Shown: positions 24,828 through 39,800, counted from the stretch's first letter. The stretch: DNA of 64,000 nucleotides from Siderastrea radians (GCA_964017195.1 OZ024891.1:3318720-3382719); one strand, 5' to 3'. The notes: generated by a model from the letters alone, not told the origin. Numbers and translations are program-made.

Positions 24828-27800
24828 CTGAGAAACAGATACAACTGTTAATAATCGGTATTCAAAGAATGCTGTTCGACACTCCAGAGAAGTCTTGGTG
24901 ACATTTCATCAATCTTGCAAAGGTGAAACTTAGGAGTGGGCACGTTGCTCAATCATTTAGCTGCTGTTTTCATGTCACTTCCTGGCATAGGTTTCAATTT
25001 CTTGCAAACTCAATTCTGCGTCCTTTCTACATTGAACCATATTCTATGACATCAAGCAACTCAGAATTCGAGTGTTACTTATCACCTTTAACAAAAACTT
25101 TCGGGAAGGCCGGCTATGGGTCCACTGTTTTTTCAGTTCTGCAAAAGGTTTTAGTTTATACTGTACACTCAGATGGCCCCAGCACATCAGTCGGAAACTA
25201 GGTTCTCAACCATGGGTTGTCAAGTGTCACAGACAAGAACAGTCTTCAATGCAAGGAATTTTCAGGAACTGCCTCCGTCTCCCATCTATGACTATGCAAG
25301 TTGAACTATGAAAACAGTTGGCAGCATGGACAGCACACAAGAGAGCAGCAGTGCACAACACTGATGAATTTATTGCTTCAGGATACCAGCCTAAAACTGC
25401 AGTTCTGGCGTCTAAATGCAGGACTGGTTGCCTCCTTCCAACTGTTGTAAATTTCTACCATGTAGGGTGTCTCTTATCTGTTCTGCTAAAATATTATTAG
25501 TGGAACACCATTGCTAAGGAAATTTGGTAAACTATCGATGCGAGAAATTTGGTTGTGCAGTCAGCATACGCCCGCCCGCCCGTATGGACTCTGGGGGAGG
25601 GGGAAGGGAGTCCCAAGATAACCCGAAGAATGCCATCTTTTCTTGGCGGGAAATGGCACAGTGCTTTTGGGCAACCGGCGTTTTTCTTGGCGGGAAATTG
25701 CATGACCACTGTCACTTTTGGGTATGAATTTTATCTCTTTTCCTTTCCTCTTTTTTTTATTCAACGACTTAAATGAGAGTATTTTCACAAATAAATAAGT
25801 ACCAACAAAAAAAATGTGGAACTCCGCTTTTAGGCTTGCCTAAATCTATATATTAACAGTAGATTCGCCGTGACTGAGTTTCAGTAAGTACACCTCTTTT
25901 AAGCTTTGGCAGCTACGTGTATCAGATGTATATTGCATGATGCTTACCTTAAAGTTAGTTCTTGTATGGATCTCTCCTGCCTCATACGTGCCTCTTCAAG
26001 CCTCCGCTCCACGTGCTGAACCGTGCTAGAAAGTCCAACATTAACTCGCCTCAGCTCATCAATCTCATTGCGTTGTAGTTGAGACTCTGTTGACAGTTCA
26101 CTCAAATAGCCTTCATGGCTGGTCTGTTCTTGAGGGCGTGCCTCCATACCGCCCCTGGTGCGTCTTGGTGCAGTCCTTTGTGTCCCTGTCTCCGAGCTCT
26201 TAGCTGCTATTACGGCAGCAAATGCCTTTGACATGTCCATCATATGACTGGTGAGCTGCTCGTGAACATGCTTATTAACTGCACCCCTCAAACCCTGTCA
26301 AAAGATGAAAATGCCGAAAAGATTTTTTTTTCAGTCAAATGTTTATAGTGCGTAGCCTTGTCACTCCGTAAAACTATTGAACATTTTACAGTAGATGATG
26401 CTTCCATACCTCAAATGTGCATCCCACAACATGGAAAGGGCATTTGATTTCTGTTTGAGGGCATTCTTTGTCCAAATGTTCTTCCATCTGTCGAGAAAGC
26501 AACCACGTAAATATTTTTCACATAAGGATGATTAATTGTGGAAATGTTCAATCGTTCAAATTCATAAAAATATTAATTTATAGAAAAGACACTCACCAGA
26601 TCCCTTGCAATGTTTTCCTTTCCACAACTCGCACATGTCAGTGGGTATTTGACGCAAGTCTGATAATGATTCTGAAGAAAAAATAACAACATACAACCAC
26701 TCAAACATTATATTACAACATCATACATTAGATGTATGATTTATTTGTATATTTCTTTTTTTTTTTCTAAATCTACATATACATCATTTTTAAGGGTTTA
26801 AACATTCTTGGGAGGGGTAGTTAGTTCGTTATTACCTAAGAGTCCATGTATTATAGGTGTTTCAAAAACTCATGAATAATTAATGATCATTTCCACCAAT
26901 TACATCACGCAAATGAGTCACGTGGATGCTTGTTTAAAACCGATAATACATCAACAATCTAAAAAGCCTGGTGGCGGCATTTGATTTCAGTCCCAGGGGA
27001 AAGCGGGGCTGATTGTAATATACCTCATTACTATTCTTTATATAAAATGTTACCCTCATTAGTATTCTTTATATAAAGAATACTAATGAGGGTAACATTT
27101 TATATAACAGAAACAATGCTGTACAGCGTACGAGGAGGATAATTTTCCCCGGTATCTTTGCACACTTCCATTATGAATTTTGTTAACCAAAAATTTAGCG
27201 ACTCTGCCGTCATATCAAGCACGTCGGTTTCCAAGTCTTGAATTTGTGATGTGTCATTAGTACAACTGCTCGGCTCTTCAGAAGCTTTCTTATTTACTCT
27301 TGTTGACTGCCATTCTGAAAAAATCTTCATAGCCCACTTATTGACGGAACGTGTTGACTTTGGTACGACATTTTCCAGCAGTTGTTTCTCTTCTTCAGCA
27401 TTTTTGGGTTTGCGAAACGTCCGCTTGTGCTTCGAAGCCATAATGTTCTCATCGAGCTCACTATTGAATGAAGTTTCCACTATACAAATCATCTAATCTT
27501 ATAATTCTTTTCAGATCTAGCAGCATGAACTAGCAGCACGGGAAAATGGTCCGAAGCTCATTAAACAAAACTTTTTATTCTTTTCAAAGACTATAGGAAC
27601 CACAAAACATGAAAGAATGTCTTTATATTCTGTGAGATCGATTTTGACATTCTCTTGATGAGACTATGGAATAAAGTTATAGCACGGGAAAATGGCACCA
27701 TTAGTTCATTATTCTATGAGATCGTTTTTTGAAGCCGTTCAATAAACTCGCAGATCGTGTTTTATCGGGTCTAAAACCACTCGGCTACGCCTCGTGGTTT

Positions 27801-30800
27801 TAAACCCGATAAAACACTCCTGCTCGTTTATTAAACAGTACATTGCTTTTTTGTATATAGTACATAGCTTATTGTGCACGTACACGTTTTAACGAGTTTT
27901 TGTAAGCTCCTCAGTGTTACATGGATAAATAAACTATTGTGTTGTGTTGTGTTGTATTGTATTGTATTGTATTGTATTGTATTGTATTGTATTGTATTGT
28001 ATTGTATTGTATTAGTGTATTGTATATAATAATGCAGTGATTTTTCCACAAAGTTAACAAGTTATAATCTCAGTGGTGCGTAGTGACAGCTGCTTGAAAC
28101 GTAACTAATGAAATGCAAGAACCAAGAATACACTATGAGGCATAAATGTACATTTTACAAAACAATGGAACAGCAGCTAGCCCACTGCATGCTGCAATTT
28201 CACGTTGTTGTGTTTTTTAGTACCTTACTGCAAACCTATTGCTGGAAACGTTCCCATATATATTTGTTTTTCCAAGTTTCTCATAGAAAGCACTGGTATA
28301 ACCTTGGGCCCTACATATAATTTTGTGCCCTCCACCTCCTCTCCATTTGATACCCGACAAGTCAAGCAACTGAGCTATGAAGACACCACAAGATACATAC
28401 ATACATGCATACTTTGTTACCACTTCCCCACGGGGGATTTTCAGAGGCAATAATATATACAATGAGAATTATAAAATAAAATATAAAATAAAATATAATA
28501 CAACATACAATTAAAGCATAAAAGGAATCTGTAAGTACTGTACATGTATCATAAATAGTATTAAGAGGCTGTCTCTGTAAAAACCACCCACTCAATTTCG
28601 CGTCAAAAATAAGTTTACCTGAAACTCTGCCGACTGAAAGACTTAACCGAGGCTAGAACTAAAACAGGTTTGGTTTGGTTCAAAATGATTTTCTGGCCAC
28701 ACTGGGAGCTGTTAAACATTTTGTCTCATCTGGGCCCGATTCAACATCTCGAAAATTAAAAATTAGGCATTTTTTGTGGCGTTGTAAAATATTCGATTCG
28801 NNNNNNNNNNNNNNNNNNNNNNNNNNNNNNNNNNNNNNNNNNNNNNNNNNNNNNNNNNNNNNNNNNNNNNNNNNNNNNNNNNNNNNNNNNNNNNNNNNNN
28901 NNNNNNNNNNNNNNNNNNNNNNNNNNNNNNNNNNNNNNNNNNNNNNNNNNNNNNNNNNNNNNNNNNNNNNNNNNNNNNNNNNNNNNNNNNNNNNNNNNNN
29001 CGTCATCTAGCAATGAATTTTACGTGATTTTGCTCATAAGCCTTTCCAGTTTTCTAAATAAGAAACAATTTTCTTCTCGATTTGACATGAAAGGCGAAAT
29101 CAATCGTCTTATGAGCCCTACCAACCGCCATCCGAACAAAGGCTGAAAATGCCCTTGATTTAGAAGCTTATTTTTATAACCTGGGACTTAGTTGACAGCT
29201 CTAGCTTACCTAGCGGAAAAGTGTAATCCTTTATCTGCATACATATGCAAAAACCCTTGTCCGATTTCAGTATTTCAAAAGTTATGACCGTTTGTATCAG
29301 CACCTTTGCCCGCATTTGTGATTTTTCAGCCTTATCCTAATCGACACATTTCAATCAGATTTTGTCATAAATACAGCTCACCTGCTTCGCAGCTCGGGCT
29401 TATTTCCAACTTCAGCCATTTTTCAGTTCCTGGGATGGCTCAATTCCATGATAGATCCTGTAAATAGGTGGGTATTGCCTTCGACGATTGAGCACGGCCT
29501 CTGCCGTGTCGCTTGTTAGCGAACCAAAACTGAAAACCATGGCCACGTCTCTCGCTAGAAATAGGCGATTAAAACATGGATGTGTAGCCAAATTTCCTCG
29601 AGAATCAGACAATAAACTATCCAACTTTGGTATTAAGGAAGATAATCGAGAACGGAGGGCTTAAATCTTGAAGAAATCTTTCCGTTAAAACGCCGAATTA
29701 GCTGATGAAACATCGTCGACTTGTGTTGCGATGCTGCTTTCGCAAAGGTCCGCATAATTGGGGATACCGCTGGTTGCTTGAGGATTCTAACTGTTTTAAT
29801 ATTTTTTCCAAAATAATGGAAACCCGCAAAAATTTCATACCAAACCGTAATTACTAGAATAAGTAAACCTTAGAATTCCTTAGTACTTTCAGTATTTTGC
29901 AATATAGCAATAAATATCTATGCCTTCAACAAAATTGCGTTACCTGTATATTTGCGTCACTAATTGTTGAAAGAGGATACTGCCAGGGGTAGAAGGTTCT
30001 CTTGAAAAATAAATATTTTGCATTTTTCTTTTTTTATGTAAAATGTTTTGATTCGACAAAGTTAATGCAGTGCTGATTCTAGCGTTTTTGTTCTCTCTTT
30101 ACATGACCTAGATTTCAAGTGCGTGAATTGGCATGTGATGTTTCAATTTTATGACAGACGACAATTGCACGATCATAACAAAATAAATTCATAATTACAC
30201 GTGTGATTGACTTCCTGTTTTTTACGAGAAACGTCTTCAAAAAGCCTCATGTATGATCTCCAGGGCCCAAAATGTATACCTTATGTTTCAGTTGCCAAGA
30301 TTCAGATGTGCTTTCTCTTTTAGAAGAGTGTTTTATTCTGTCCTCATGCAATTATTTCATTGCCTTGAGCCTCCAATTTCCAGTCCATTTGCAATCGACT
30401 CTATGTTAGGGCTTCCCCGTTTAGCTTTCAGCTTTCACTATTTTGATCCCCATAAGGTTCAAAACCCTCTAGAAAGTTGTTGCATACGATAATATACTAA
30501 AGCTGCCATTTTTTTGAAAGCGTGTAATTTTTGATCGACTGAAAACTCTTTCTAGGGTCTCGTGAAACCTCCAAATATAAGCGTTAGTGGATGGATTGCA
30601 ATAAGCTAGCAATATCCCCACGAAAACCAGGGTACAAACACAAGCCCTCTTCTCTCCCTTCTCCCATAGAAATTCGCGATTTTAAACACCCTGCTACGAA
30701 AAACGTTCGCATTTCTTAAGACGACGCTCAGGCCCCCCAAGGCCTGGCCTTTCTAATACGACTTTCTAATTAGACTAATAATGATAAGAATACCTGTAAA

Positions 30801-33800
30801 ATTATATTATATGAACAAAGTAAAACACAAGGGTCCTGAATAAAACAGTTAAAATAGTTTTGAACATTAGCAGTCTTATTAGTCGGGCCAGGCCTTGGGG
30901 GTCTTGGCGCCGTCTTAAGAAATACGCAAGTTTTTTCGTAATAAGGATATTTAAGGTCACGATATTCTACTGAGAGAAGGGAGAGAAGAGGTTTAGGTTT
31001 TGGAGGTTTAGGGGACCCTAGAAAGACATTTTTAGTCGATCAAAAGTTACACGCTTTCAAAAAAAGGCGACTTTAGTATATTACCGTATGCAACATTTTT
31101 CTAGAGGGTTTTTGAGCCTTATGGGGATCAAAACACTGAAAGCTGAAAGCAAAACGGGGAAGCCCTAACATTGACTCGATTGCAAATGGACTGGAAATTG
31201 GAGGGCTCCAAGCAACGAAACAATTCTTCGAGGATGTTTTGAATGTTGGCAACTGAAACATAAGGTATACATTTTGGGCCCTAGAGTTCATGCATGAGGC
31301 TTTTTGAAGACTTTTCTCGATAAAAACAGGAAGTCCATTACAAGTGTAGTTATGAATTCATTTTCTTATGATCGTGCAATTGTCATCTGTCATTAAATTC
31401 ATGCATTTGAAATCTAGGCCATTTAAAGAGAGAAGAAAAAACGCTAGAATCAGCACTGCGTTAACTTTGTCGAATCAAAACATTTGGCATCAAAAGACGA
31501 AAATGCAAAATATTTCTTTTTCAAGAGAACCTTTTCCCCCTAACGTTTACGTGGAGTATCCTCTTTCAACAAGTAGTCACGCAAATATACAGGTAACGCA
31601 ATTTTATAAAACGTGTGGATATTTACTACTATATTGCAAAATACTGAAAGTACTAAGGAATTCTAAGGTTTAATTATTCTAGTAATTACGGTTTGGTATG
31701 AAAGTTTTGCGGGTTTCCATTTTTGAAAAAAAAAGTTAGAATCGTGAAGCAATCAGCGGTTTCCCCATTTATGCGGACCTTCGCGAAAGCAGCATCCCAA
31801 CACAAGTCGACGATGTTTCATCAGCTAATTCGGCGATTTAACGAAAAGATTTCTTCGAGATTTAAGCCCTCAGTTCTCCATTGTCTTCCAAAATACCAAT
31901 ATTGGATAGTTTATTGTCCGATTCTCGAGGAAATTCGGCTACAAATCCATGTTTTAATCGCCTTTTTCTAGCGGAAGAAGCGGCCACGGTTTTGAGGTTT
32001 GGTTTGCTAACAAGCAACACGGCAGAGGCCGTGCTCAATCTTAGAAGGCAATACCCACCTATTTACAGGATCTATCGTGGAATTGAGCCATCCCAGGAAC
32101 TGAAAAATGGCTGAAGTTGGAAATAAGCCCGAGCTGCGAAGCAGGTGAGCTGTATTTATGACAAAATCTGATAGAAATGTGTCGATTAGCATTAGGCTGA
32201 AAAATCGCAAATGTGCTGATACAAACGGTCATAACTTTTGAAATACTGAAATCGCACGGGTTTTTGCATATGTGTGCCGATAAAGGATTACACTTTTCCG
32301 CTATGTAAGCTAGAGCTGTCAACTAAGTCCCAGGTTATAAAAATAAGCTTCTAAATCAAGGGCATTTTCAGCCTTCGTTTGGATGGTGGTTGGTAGGGCT
32401 CATAAGACGATTGATTTCACCTTTCAGGTCAAACCAAGAAGAAAATTGTTTCTTATTTAGAAAACTAGAAAGGCTTATGAGCAAAATCACGTAAAATTCA
32501 TTGCTAGATGACGCGAATCGAATATTTTACAATGCCACAAAAAATGCCTAAGTTTTTAATTTTCGAGACGTTGAATCGGGCTCAGATGGGACAAAATGTT
32601 TAACAGCTCCCAGCGCAGCCAGAAAATCATTTTGAACCAAACCAAACCTGTTTTAGTTCTAGCCTTGGTAAAGTCTTTCAGTTGGCAGAGTTTCAGGCGA
32701 ACTTATTTTTGACACGAATTTGAGTGGGTGGTTTTTACAGAGACTTAGCCTCTTAATCATCTTATCAAAATAATGGAGTTACAAAATTGCTTAAGAATTG
32801 AGACTTAAGCCAACGTTTAAAATTGCTAACCGACTCACGAAGTTTAACATGACATTAAGGAATTTCATGAGGTGACTGTTCTATAATAAAATGTTCTTTG
32901 GCCGCTAGTGATTCTAAAGCGAGGTATGTTTAGCATTTGAGAGTTTCCAGCTCTGCAGTTTGCGATGTCACATTGTCTAATGAACTTTGCAGACAAGTAT
33001 CCAGGGGCACATCCCGTCATGGACTTAAATGACATTATGGCACCTCGGTAGTAGCGTTGCTCACTTACCAGCAACCAGCGCAATGATTTCAACATTCCCA
33101 CCATGTGAAGCACAGTGCAGCGGACTCCATCCATTGCTGTCTTTCAAAGACGAATTTGCTCCTTTATTGATGAGACACCCAAACGCCTGAGGTCTCCCAT
33201 TACCAGCAGAAAACATCAGTGATGTCATGCTATCGCTATTCCTTGAATCACTATCCAGTCCAAGAGAAAGCAGCTCCTTGATGATTTCAACATTCCCGCA
33301 TGTGCAGAACCAACCATTTTTCTCTTTCAAAGACAGGTCTGCTCCTTCATTGATAAGACACCCAAAGGCCTCAGGTCTACCATTATTAGCAGCAACCATC
33401 AATGGTGTTGCACCATGGCTCTTCCTTGAGTCAATGTCCAGTCCAAGAGACAGCAGCTTTTCAATGATTTCAACATTCCATCCTTGTGCAGCACGGTGCA
33501 GCAGACTCCATCCATCGTTGTTTTTCAAATACGGATCTGCTCCTTTATTGATGAGACACCCAAAGGCCTCCGGTCTACCATTATTAGTAGCATCCATCAA
33601 TGGTGTTGCACCATGGCTCTTCTTTGAGTCAATGTCCAGTCCAAGAGACAGCAGCTTCTCAATGATCCTTGTGCAGTACGGTGCAGAAGACTTCACCCAT
33701 TGTTGTTGGACAGACAGATCTGCTCCTTTATTGATGAGACACACCCAAAGGCCTCAGGTCTCCCATTATTAGCAGCAATCATCAGTGCCGTTGAGCCATT

Positions 33801-36800
33801 GCTGTTCCTTGAGACAAGGTGAAGCCCAGGCGACAGCAGCTTCTCAATGATTTTAACGTCCCCGCCTTGTGCAGCAGACCACATCCATTGCTGTTTGTCA
33901 AAGGCAGGTCTGCTCCTTTACTGATGAGACACCCAAAGGCCCCAGCTCCCCCATTACAAACAGCAACTTCGGTGGTGTTGAGCAACAGCTGTTCCTTGAA
34001 TTGACATCAACTCCAAGAGACAGCAGCTTCTCAATGCCATCAATGTCTCCACTCTCTGCAACTGAGTGCAGCATCTTCCAAGTCTCATTTCTACAGGACT
34101 GAACTTCATTCTTAACAGCAGGACTGTAACCTTGTATCTTTTGAATTTACTGCAGGAGGTTTCTGAAGGACTGATCAGACACTGCATCCTTTTTCCTTCA
34201 CAAGTGGAACCAAGGGGATGTTGTCTTCCAAATGTTTGGCGAAGTACTGAACTGACGTTGTAAGATTTGAAAAACCTTGTCCTCATGTCCCACTAGCACA
34301 AGGTTTCCATCAGGTAAAGTTTCAATTTATTGTTTTACAACTTCCATTTCTGTCTCTCATAGAATGACATTCCCTGGTGAAAAACCTCACAGGATCTTCA
34401 AGGATCTTTAAGGATTGCCAAAGACCCGCCAAAGATCCTTAAAGACAAGGATCTTTAAAAGATCCTTAAAGGATCTTTGAAAGATCTTCAAAGATCTTTA
34501 TATGCAAAATCATTTGTTAAGATCCTCAAGGATTTGACCAAGATCTTCCAAGGATCCTACAAAGATCCTAATAAAGATCCTAGCAAAGATCTTTGCAAGG
34601 ATCCTTCAAGATCCTCAAGGACTAAACAAGGATCTTTCAAAGATCTTAAAAGAATCCTTTCAAGGATCTTTTAAAGATCTTAGCCAGGATCCTCAAGGAT
34701 TTGGTCAGGATCTTTTTAGGATCCTTGTCAAGATCTTCACAAGATCTTTGCAAGGATCCTTCAAGATCCTCAAGGACTAAACAAGGATCTTTCAAAGATC
34801 TTAAAGGGATCCTTTCAAGGATCTTGTTAAGATGTTAGCCAGGATCCTCAAGGATTTGGTCAGGATCTTACAAGGATCCTTGTCAAGATCTTTGCAAGAT
34901 CTGTGCAAGGATCCTTGGAGATCCTCAAGGATTTAATGAGGATCTTTCAAAGATCTTAAAAAGATCCATTTAAGGATCTTGTTAAGATCTTTGCTAGGAT
35001 CCTTAAGGATTTGGTCAGGATCTCCCAAGGATCCTTGTCAAGATCTTTACAAGATTTGTGCAAGGTTTCTTCACGATCCTTAAGGATTTAATGAAGTTCT
35101 TTCGAAGACCTAACAAGATGCATAAAGATCTTAGAAAGGATCTGTAAGGATTTGATCAGGATCTTGCAAGGAATCTGTAATTTTATGCCAATAATTATTG
35201 ATGTCTTTACAAGATCTTAGCAAGGATCCTGCAAGATCCTCAAGGATTTCAAAGATCTTGAAAGTATTCTGTTAAAGTTTTTGCTTTGATCTGGGGATCA
35301 TACAAGGTTCCTTCACAAGATCCTTGAAAAATTTGACACAGTTGACAGAATCTTCAAAGATTTGATGAGGATCCTTACAAACATCATTGCAAGGATTTTC
35401 CTAAGATCTTTGCTGGGTTCCTTCAACATCCTCTTTGAAAGGACTAAAATAATGAGGATCTTGCAAGGTGGTGAGTATTATTCTAATGTCTGATCTGCTG
35501 TGTGATCAAAAAACAAAACTGCTATCACTACAAAGTACATGTATCCAACACAATTTTCAGACTTTCAGATAAGCATAAGTCTTAATTTCTGGCTTTACCT
35601 CGGTGTAAGAACCTGTGAAACTCACGGATGACGTAAAACAAAGGAAACAAAAACATTTAAAACAATACCGTACAGCAAAACAAGAGCTAGCAAACAAAGA
35701 AAATCTTGTCAGGTTCTTACACCGAGGTAAACCCTAATTTCTGCTTGGAATGTTATGCTTAGTCTGTGCAAGAATAAACCATAAATCAGAAAAAAAATTT
35801 TTGTCGACATGATCATATTTGAACTGTTCAGCAGTAGTTGCTTAAGCTTAATTATTTTGTCTTAATATTCATGCAGTCAGTTTCAGCAATTTAACGATGA
35901 AAATCCTTAGTTTTTGAACTCCATAGGTCCCAAAAAACGATTCAGGAGTGACTTCTTAGCAGAATGCAATCCTTAAAGTGAGCAAGAAAAACGGAGCCAG
36001 GAGCAGCCGCCATTTTGGAATCTCGGAGAGACTGGTAATGAATGAGCCGCTTTTGGTCAGCAGCCTCATCATTGCGGGCTCAGAGAAAACAGTTGAAGTT
36101 CGTTTTCAATGGGCAACATATGTTTCCTTGGATTTCCTATTATTTCAAGCTTAAATGATGCCTCAAGGCAGCAAAAACTGGATATCTACTCTTAAGAAGG
36201 AGGTTAGTTCAAAAGGAAATGATTTGTAATGAAAGATTGGCTTCAAAATTAACGATTCTAAGAAGATCATGTTCTTTCCTGTCTTCTTATATCACAGGCA
36301 GCCCAAGCTAAGGTTGAGAGCTGTGCATAAATTAGACTGTTTTTTCCACGCTATGCATAATAATGACATCGGCAACATTTAAGAGTTTGTATGGAAATGA
36401 TTCAAAACGCCTCAAATTGCCACAAATCAGAAAGAAGTCGAAATAAAAAAGATTTGTCTTATTTCATTGTTTTATTGGTCATTATTGGAGGGCTTTCTGG
36501 GCTGGTTTGAAGCTTTTTGGGCGAGAAATTGAGGTTTATATTTTTCATCAGTTACTGAACGTTTATAATTAATTAAAGGCAGGAAACAGTTTCACACTGC
36601 ACCTCACTTGAGGTTCGCTAAATTCCATCACAATAAACGAATCGCCCTACAACTTCAAAGGTGTATTCTTGGGTCTTGCGCATACCTCTGTTCTTTCTCA
36701 TGGGTTCCAGATCCTATTTTAAGCCGTCGAAAATGCCTCTTAAATACGAGACTCGCCTTTCCTGGTATGCGTTTTCATTTGAAGAGCACACATGAATCAT

Positions 36801-39800
36801 TGCGAGCCGTGTTTCGACGACAAAATGTCCCTCAGCCGGGGAGAGGCTGAGTGAGATTGTCCACAAGCAGAAGGCGACACTGCGGAGTCCAGAGAGGTCG
36901 GTTTGAGGGCCTGATAGAAAACTATCGGCACGCCCGTGAAAAGTAGTCGCCTCACTTGACGCCACGAGCACGCTTTAATGTCTTCGTGTGACAATTTATT
37001 AGCATAGTGATTTGTTCCGTCACATTTACCTGTTTACCGCAAAAAAAATGTTGTCGAAATTTAGAAGCAGAGATGAGGAGCAGTTTCCACCTAGAAAAAA
37101 AATTGCACCGGTTTTCAAAGGAATGGAAATTGTAGTGGGTATTTTCCACGGTCACAGCAATATTTTTTTTCAGGGCAGACAACCCTATATATGGGCCAGT
37201 TAAATAATGAGGTTGATTTGTGGGCAGTGAGCAGGATCACTTGCGCCAAATACTCGGCATAAAATCATCGAATGGATTGATTAGAGTGCAGCAAAAGATA
37301 GTTCTTCGTTCGTCCCTAAAACAAAATTATGGTTTTCCAAGTCAAGTGAGGCGAGTGAATTTCACGGCCGTTCTAATATTTCTCTATTTCTGTAAACCGA
37401 CCTCTCTGGACTCCGCAGTGTCGTGTTTGCTAATGTCGACAATCTCACTCAGCCTGTCCCCGGCTGAGGGATATTTTGTCGTCGAAATGCAGCTCGCAAT
37501 GATTCATGTGTGCACTTCAAATGAAAACGCATACCAGGAAAGGCGAGTTTCGTATTTAAGAGGCATTTTCGACGGCTTAAAATAGGATCTGGAACCCATG
37601 AGAAAGAACAGAGGTATACGCAAGACCCAAGAATACACCTTTGAAGTTGTAGGGTGATTCGTTTATTGTGATGGAATTTATCGAACCTCAAGTGAGGTGC
37701 AGTGTGAAACTGTTTCCTGCCTTTAATTAATTATAAACGTTCAGTAACTGATGAAAAATATAAACCTCAATTTCTCGCCCAAAAAGCTTCAAACCAGCCC
37801 AGGAAGCCCTCCAATAATGACCAATAAAACAATGAAATAAGACAAATCTTTTTTATTTCGACTTCTTTCTGATTTGTGGCAATTTGAGGCGTTTTGAATC
37901 ATTTCCATACAAACTCTTAAATGTTGCCGATGTCATTATTATGCATAGCGTGGAAAAAACAGTCTAATTTATGCACAGCTCTCAACCTTAGCTTGGGCTG
38001 CCTGTGCTTATATCTGCTTCCATTCGAACCTTTTAATATAATTATAAGCTATAGGCTTATATATTTACATGTAACTAGTTACACTTGAGGCAGGCTGAAT
38101 TGCGAGTTTATTTAACTAAAGAAGCAGTTATGGCATAATTGTGCAGTTTATAGAAAAGTTAAAATGAAACATCCAATACAATGTTCTCCAGTGCTTTTCC
38201 ACTGTAGAGTGTTTCCATCACTGTAGTTAAAAGGACATGCACTAGCACAAGGTAACTGATCTGCCTTGAGTTTACAATGTCTTGATTTGAAAGCAATAAT
38301 AGAGATCATCTTCTAGAGAATTGAAAGAACGGAACTGTTAACTGAATACAAAATAATTCAGAAATGATTTTAACCACACAATGACCAATTTGTTCTGTTT
38401 TGCTCTACTAGGAATACATTCAATTCATGATCAGCTGCTGAGCACTGCAGTGTCAAGTCAGGAGTAGCCTGCTCTGTGCTCAGTATTAAAGCTAAGTCAC
38501 TTTTAATGAACATAGCAGTCCAGTTTACTGATTTCCCTTTCTGTGAATCATATCTACTCAAACTACCAGGACACGATGCAATTGTAAATGTATTGTAAGT
38601 TATCGCTATAATCCACTCTAAATGAACACAGCAAAATATTGTGAGAAAAAAGACAATCAAGACAATGTTGTCCGATTCATGCTGTGTATACTGATGAAGC
38701 TTTATGTAAAAGTACAATGTAGTTCTAGGTGTAGCAATTCTTGTGAACTTTATAGAGCTGTTATTTTAATCACAACTGCACTGTGACAGTACTTAAAATA
38801 GTCTCCAAGCTAGTTTCCAGAGTGCTGAAATTGTGGTAAATTACAGTCAAAATACTCAGCGCATTCCGCTCATTATTTAGGAATGATTTTCATTAATCAG
38901 GAACAGATTGCACTTTTGGAATCAAAATTCTATTTTTAAATTGAAGATTGAAATGTTCCAATGGTAGACTCATGCGAAGTAACGAATGTTGATTGGATTG
39001 TTACTAACAAAAGCCAAAAGTTCACACGCGAAGTACGAAACCATTGGCGGCTGTTGGTCTCAGTCGGTTTGACATTACAGGGAATTTTTCTCAATTTTCA
39101 GGAACATTTGTGTGCATTTACAGCACACTTGTTTTTAAGAAATTATTCTTTACAGTTTTACAACAACAGACTGCTTTTTTACGTGGAAATGTGCCTGCAA
39201 TTAATATTTTGTTGAGCGAACACAAATCAGGCCAGACACGTCAAGCTGCCAACAGTCTGCTACTTGCATGTGAACATTCGCCAGATGTCAATAATAAACA
39301 AATCAGCATTCCTTATCTGGAACAAGGCTACCGTTGGAACCTTACAATATTCAATTAATTGTGAAAGTAGAATCTTGATTCCAATAATGCAATCCATCCC
39401 CGATTAATGAAAGTCATTCCCAAATAATAAGTGGAATGCGCTGAGTATTTCGACTGTAATGCTCTAATTATATTCACAAGAAAGTGTTTTAAGGTTTCAT
39501 AATAAAATTTTCATTTAATCAAAACAATGTTGAATTTGGTGGCCTAAAAGAAAACTTGTGAAGAATCCTTACAATTTTTGCAATAAATACTTAATCAACT
39601 GTAAGTTTGTTTGTTGTTTGATGTACATTACATCCTTATGTTTGCTATTCTCAGTAATTCCTAGGATCTCAATTTTTTCTCAAATTTTATCAAATTCTCT
39701 CAGTTTCCTAGAAATTTCTTCCACGGTAATCTAAGACCATGCGAAGCTTGGAATTCCTAGGAATTCCTAGCTTCATTTTGTAAGAGCTTGCAACATCCTT

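Larger units (their letters stand above)
28380..33065 (-). mobile_element. LINE 3' part, split by a 4.2-kb palindromic element
   Basis: On the minus strand a reverse-transcriptase tail (33065 to about 32773) is followed by 3' UTR that stops at 32757 and resumes at 28560, running to the TTGCCTCTG...CCCCGTGGGG-type LINE end and GTATGTATGTAT tail near 28400. The interruption is the TTAA-flanked palindrome 28565-32752. The continuity of the 3' UTR across the break is inferred from its typical layout. Confidence 0.6.

Noticed and set aside
28675..29013. Open frames across the second N gap on both strands
   Set aside because: Artefacts of the gap; the flanks are arms of the giant palindrome without protein motifs.
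33227..33772. 181-codon plus-strand frame
   Set aside because: Antisense of the ankyrin repeats; its own repeats merely mirror those of the minus strand.
36608..37691. Pairs of 80-85 codon frames on opposite strands
   Set aside because: Mirror images produced by the 665-bp inverted arms; no family similarity and no start or splice context.
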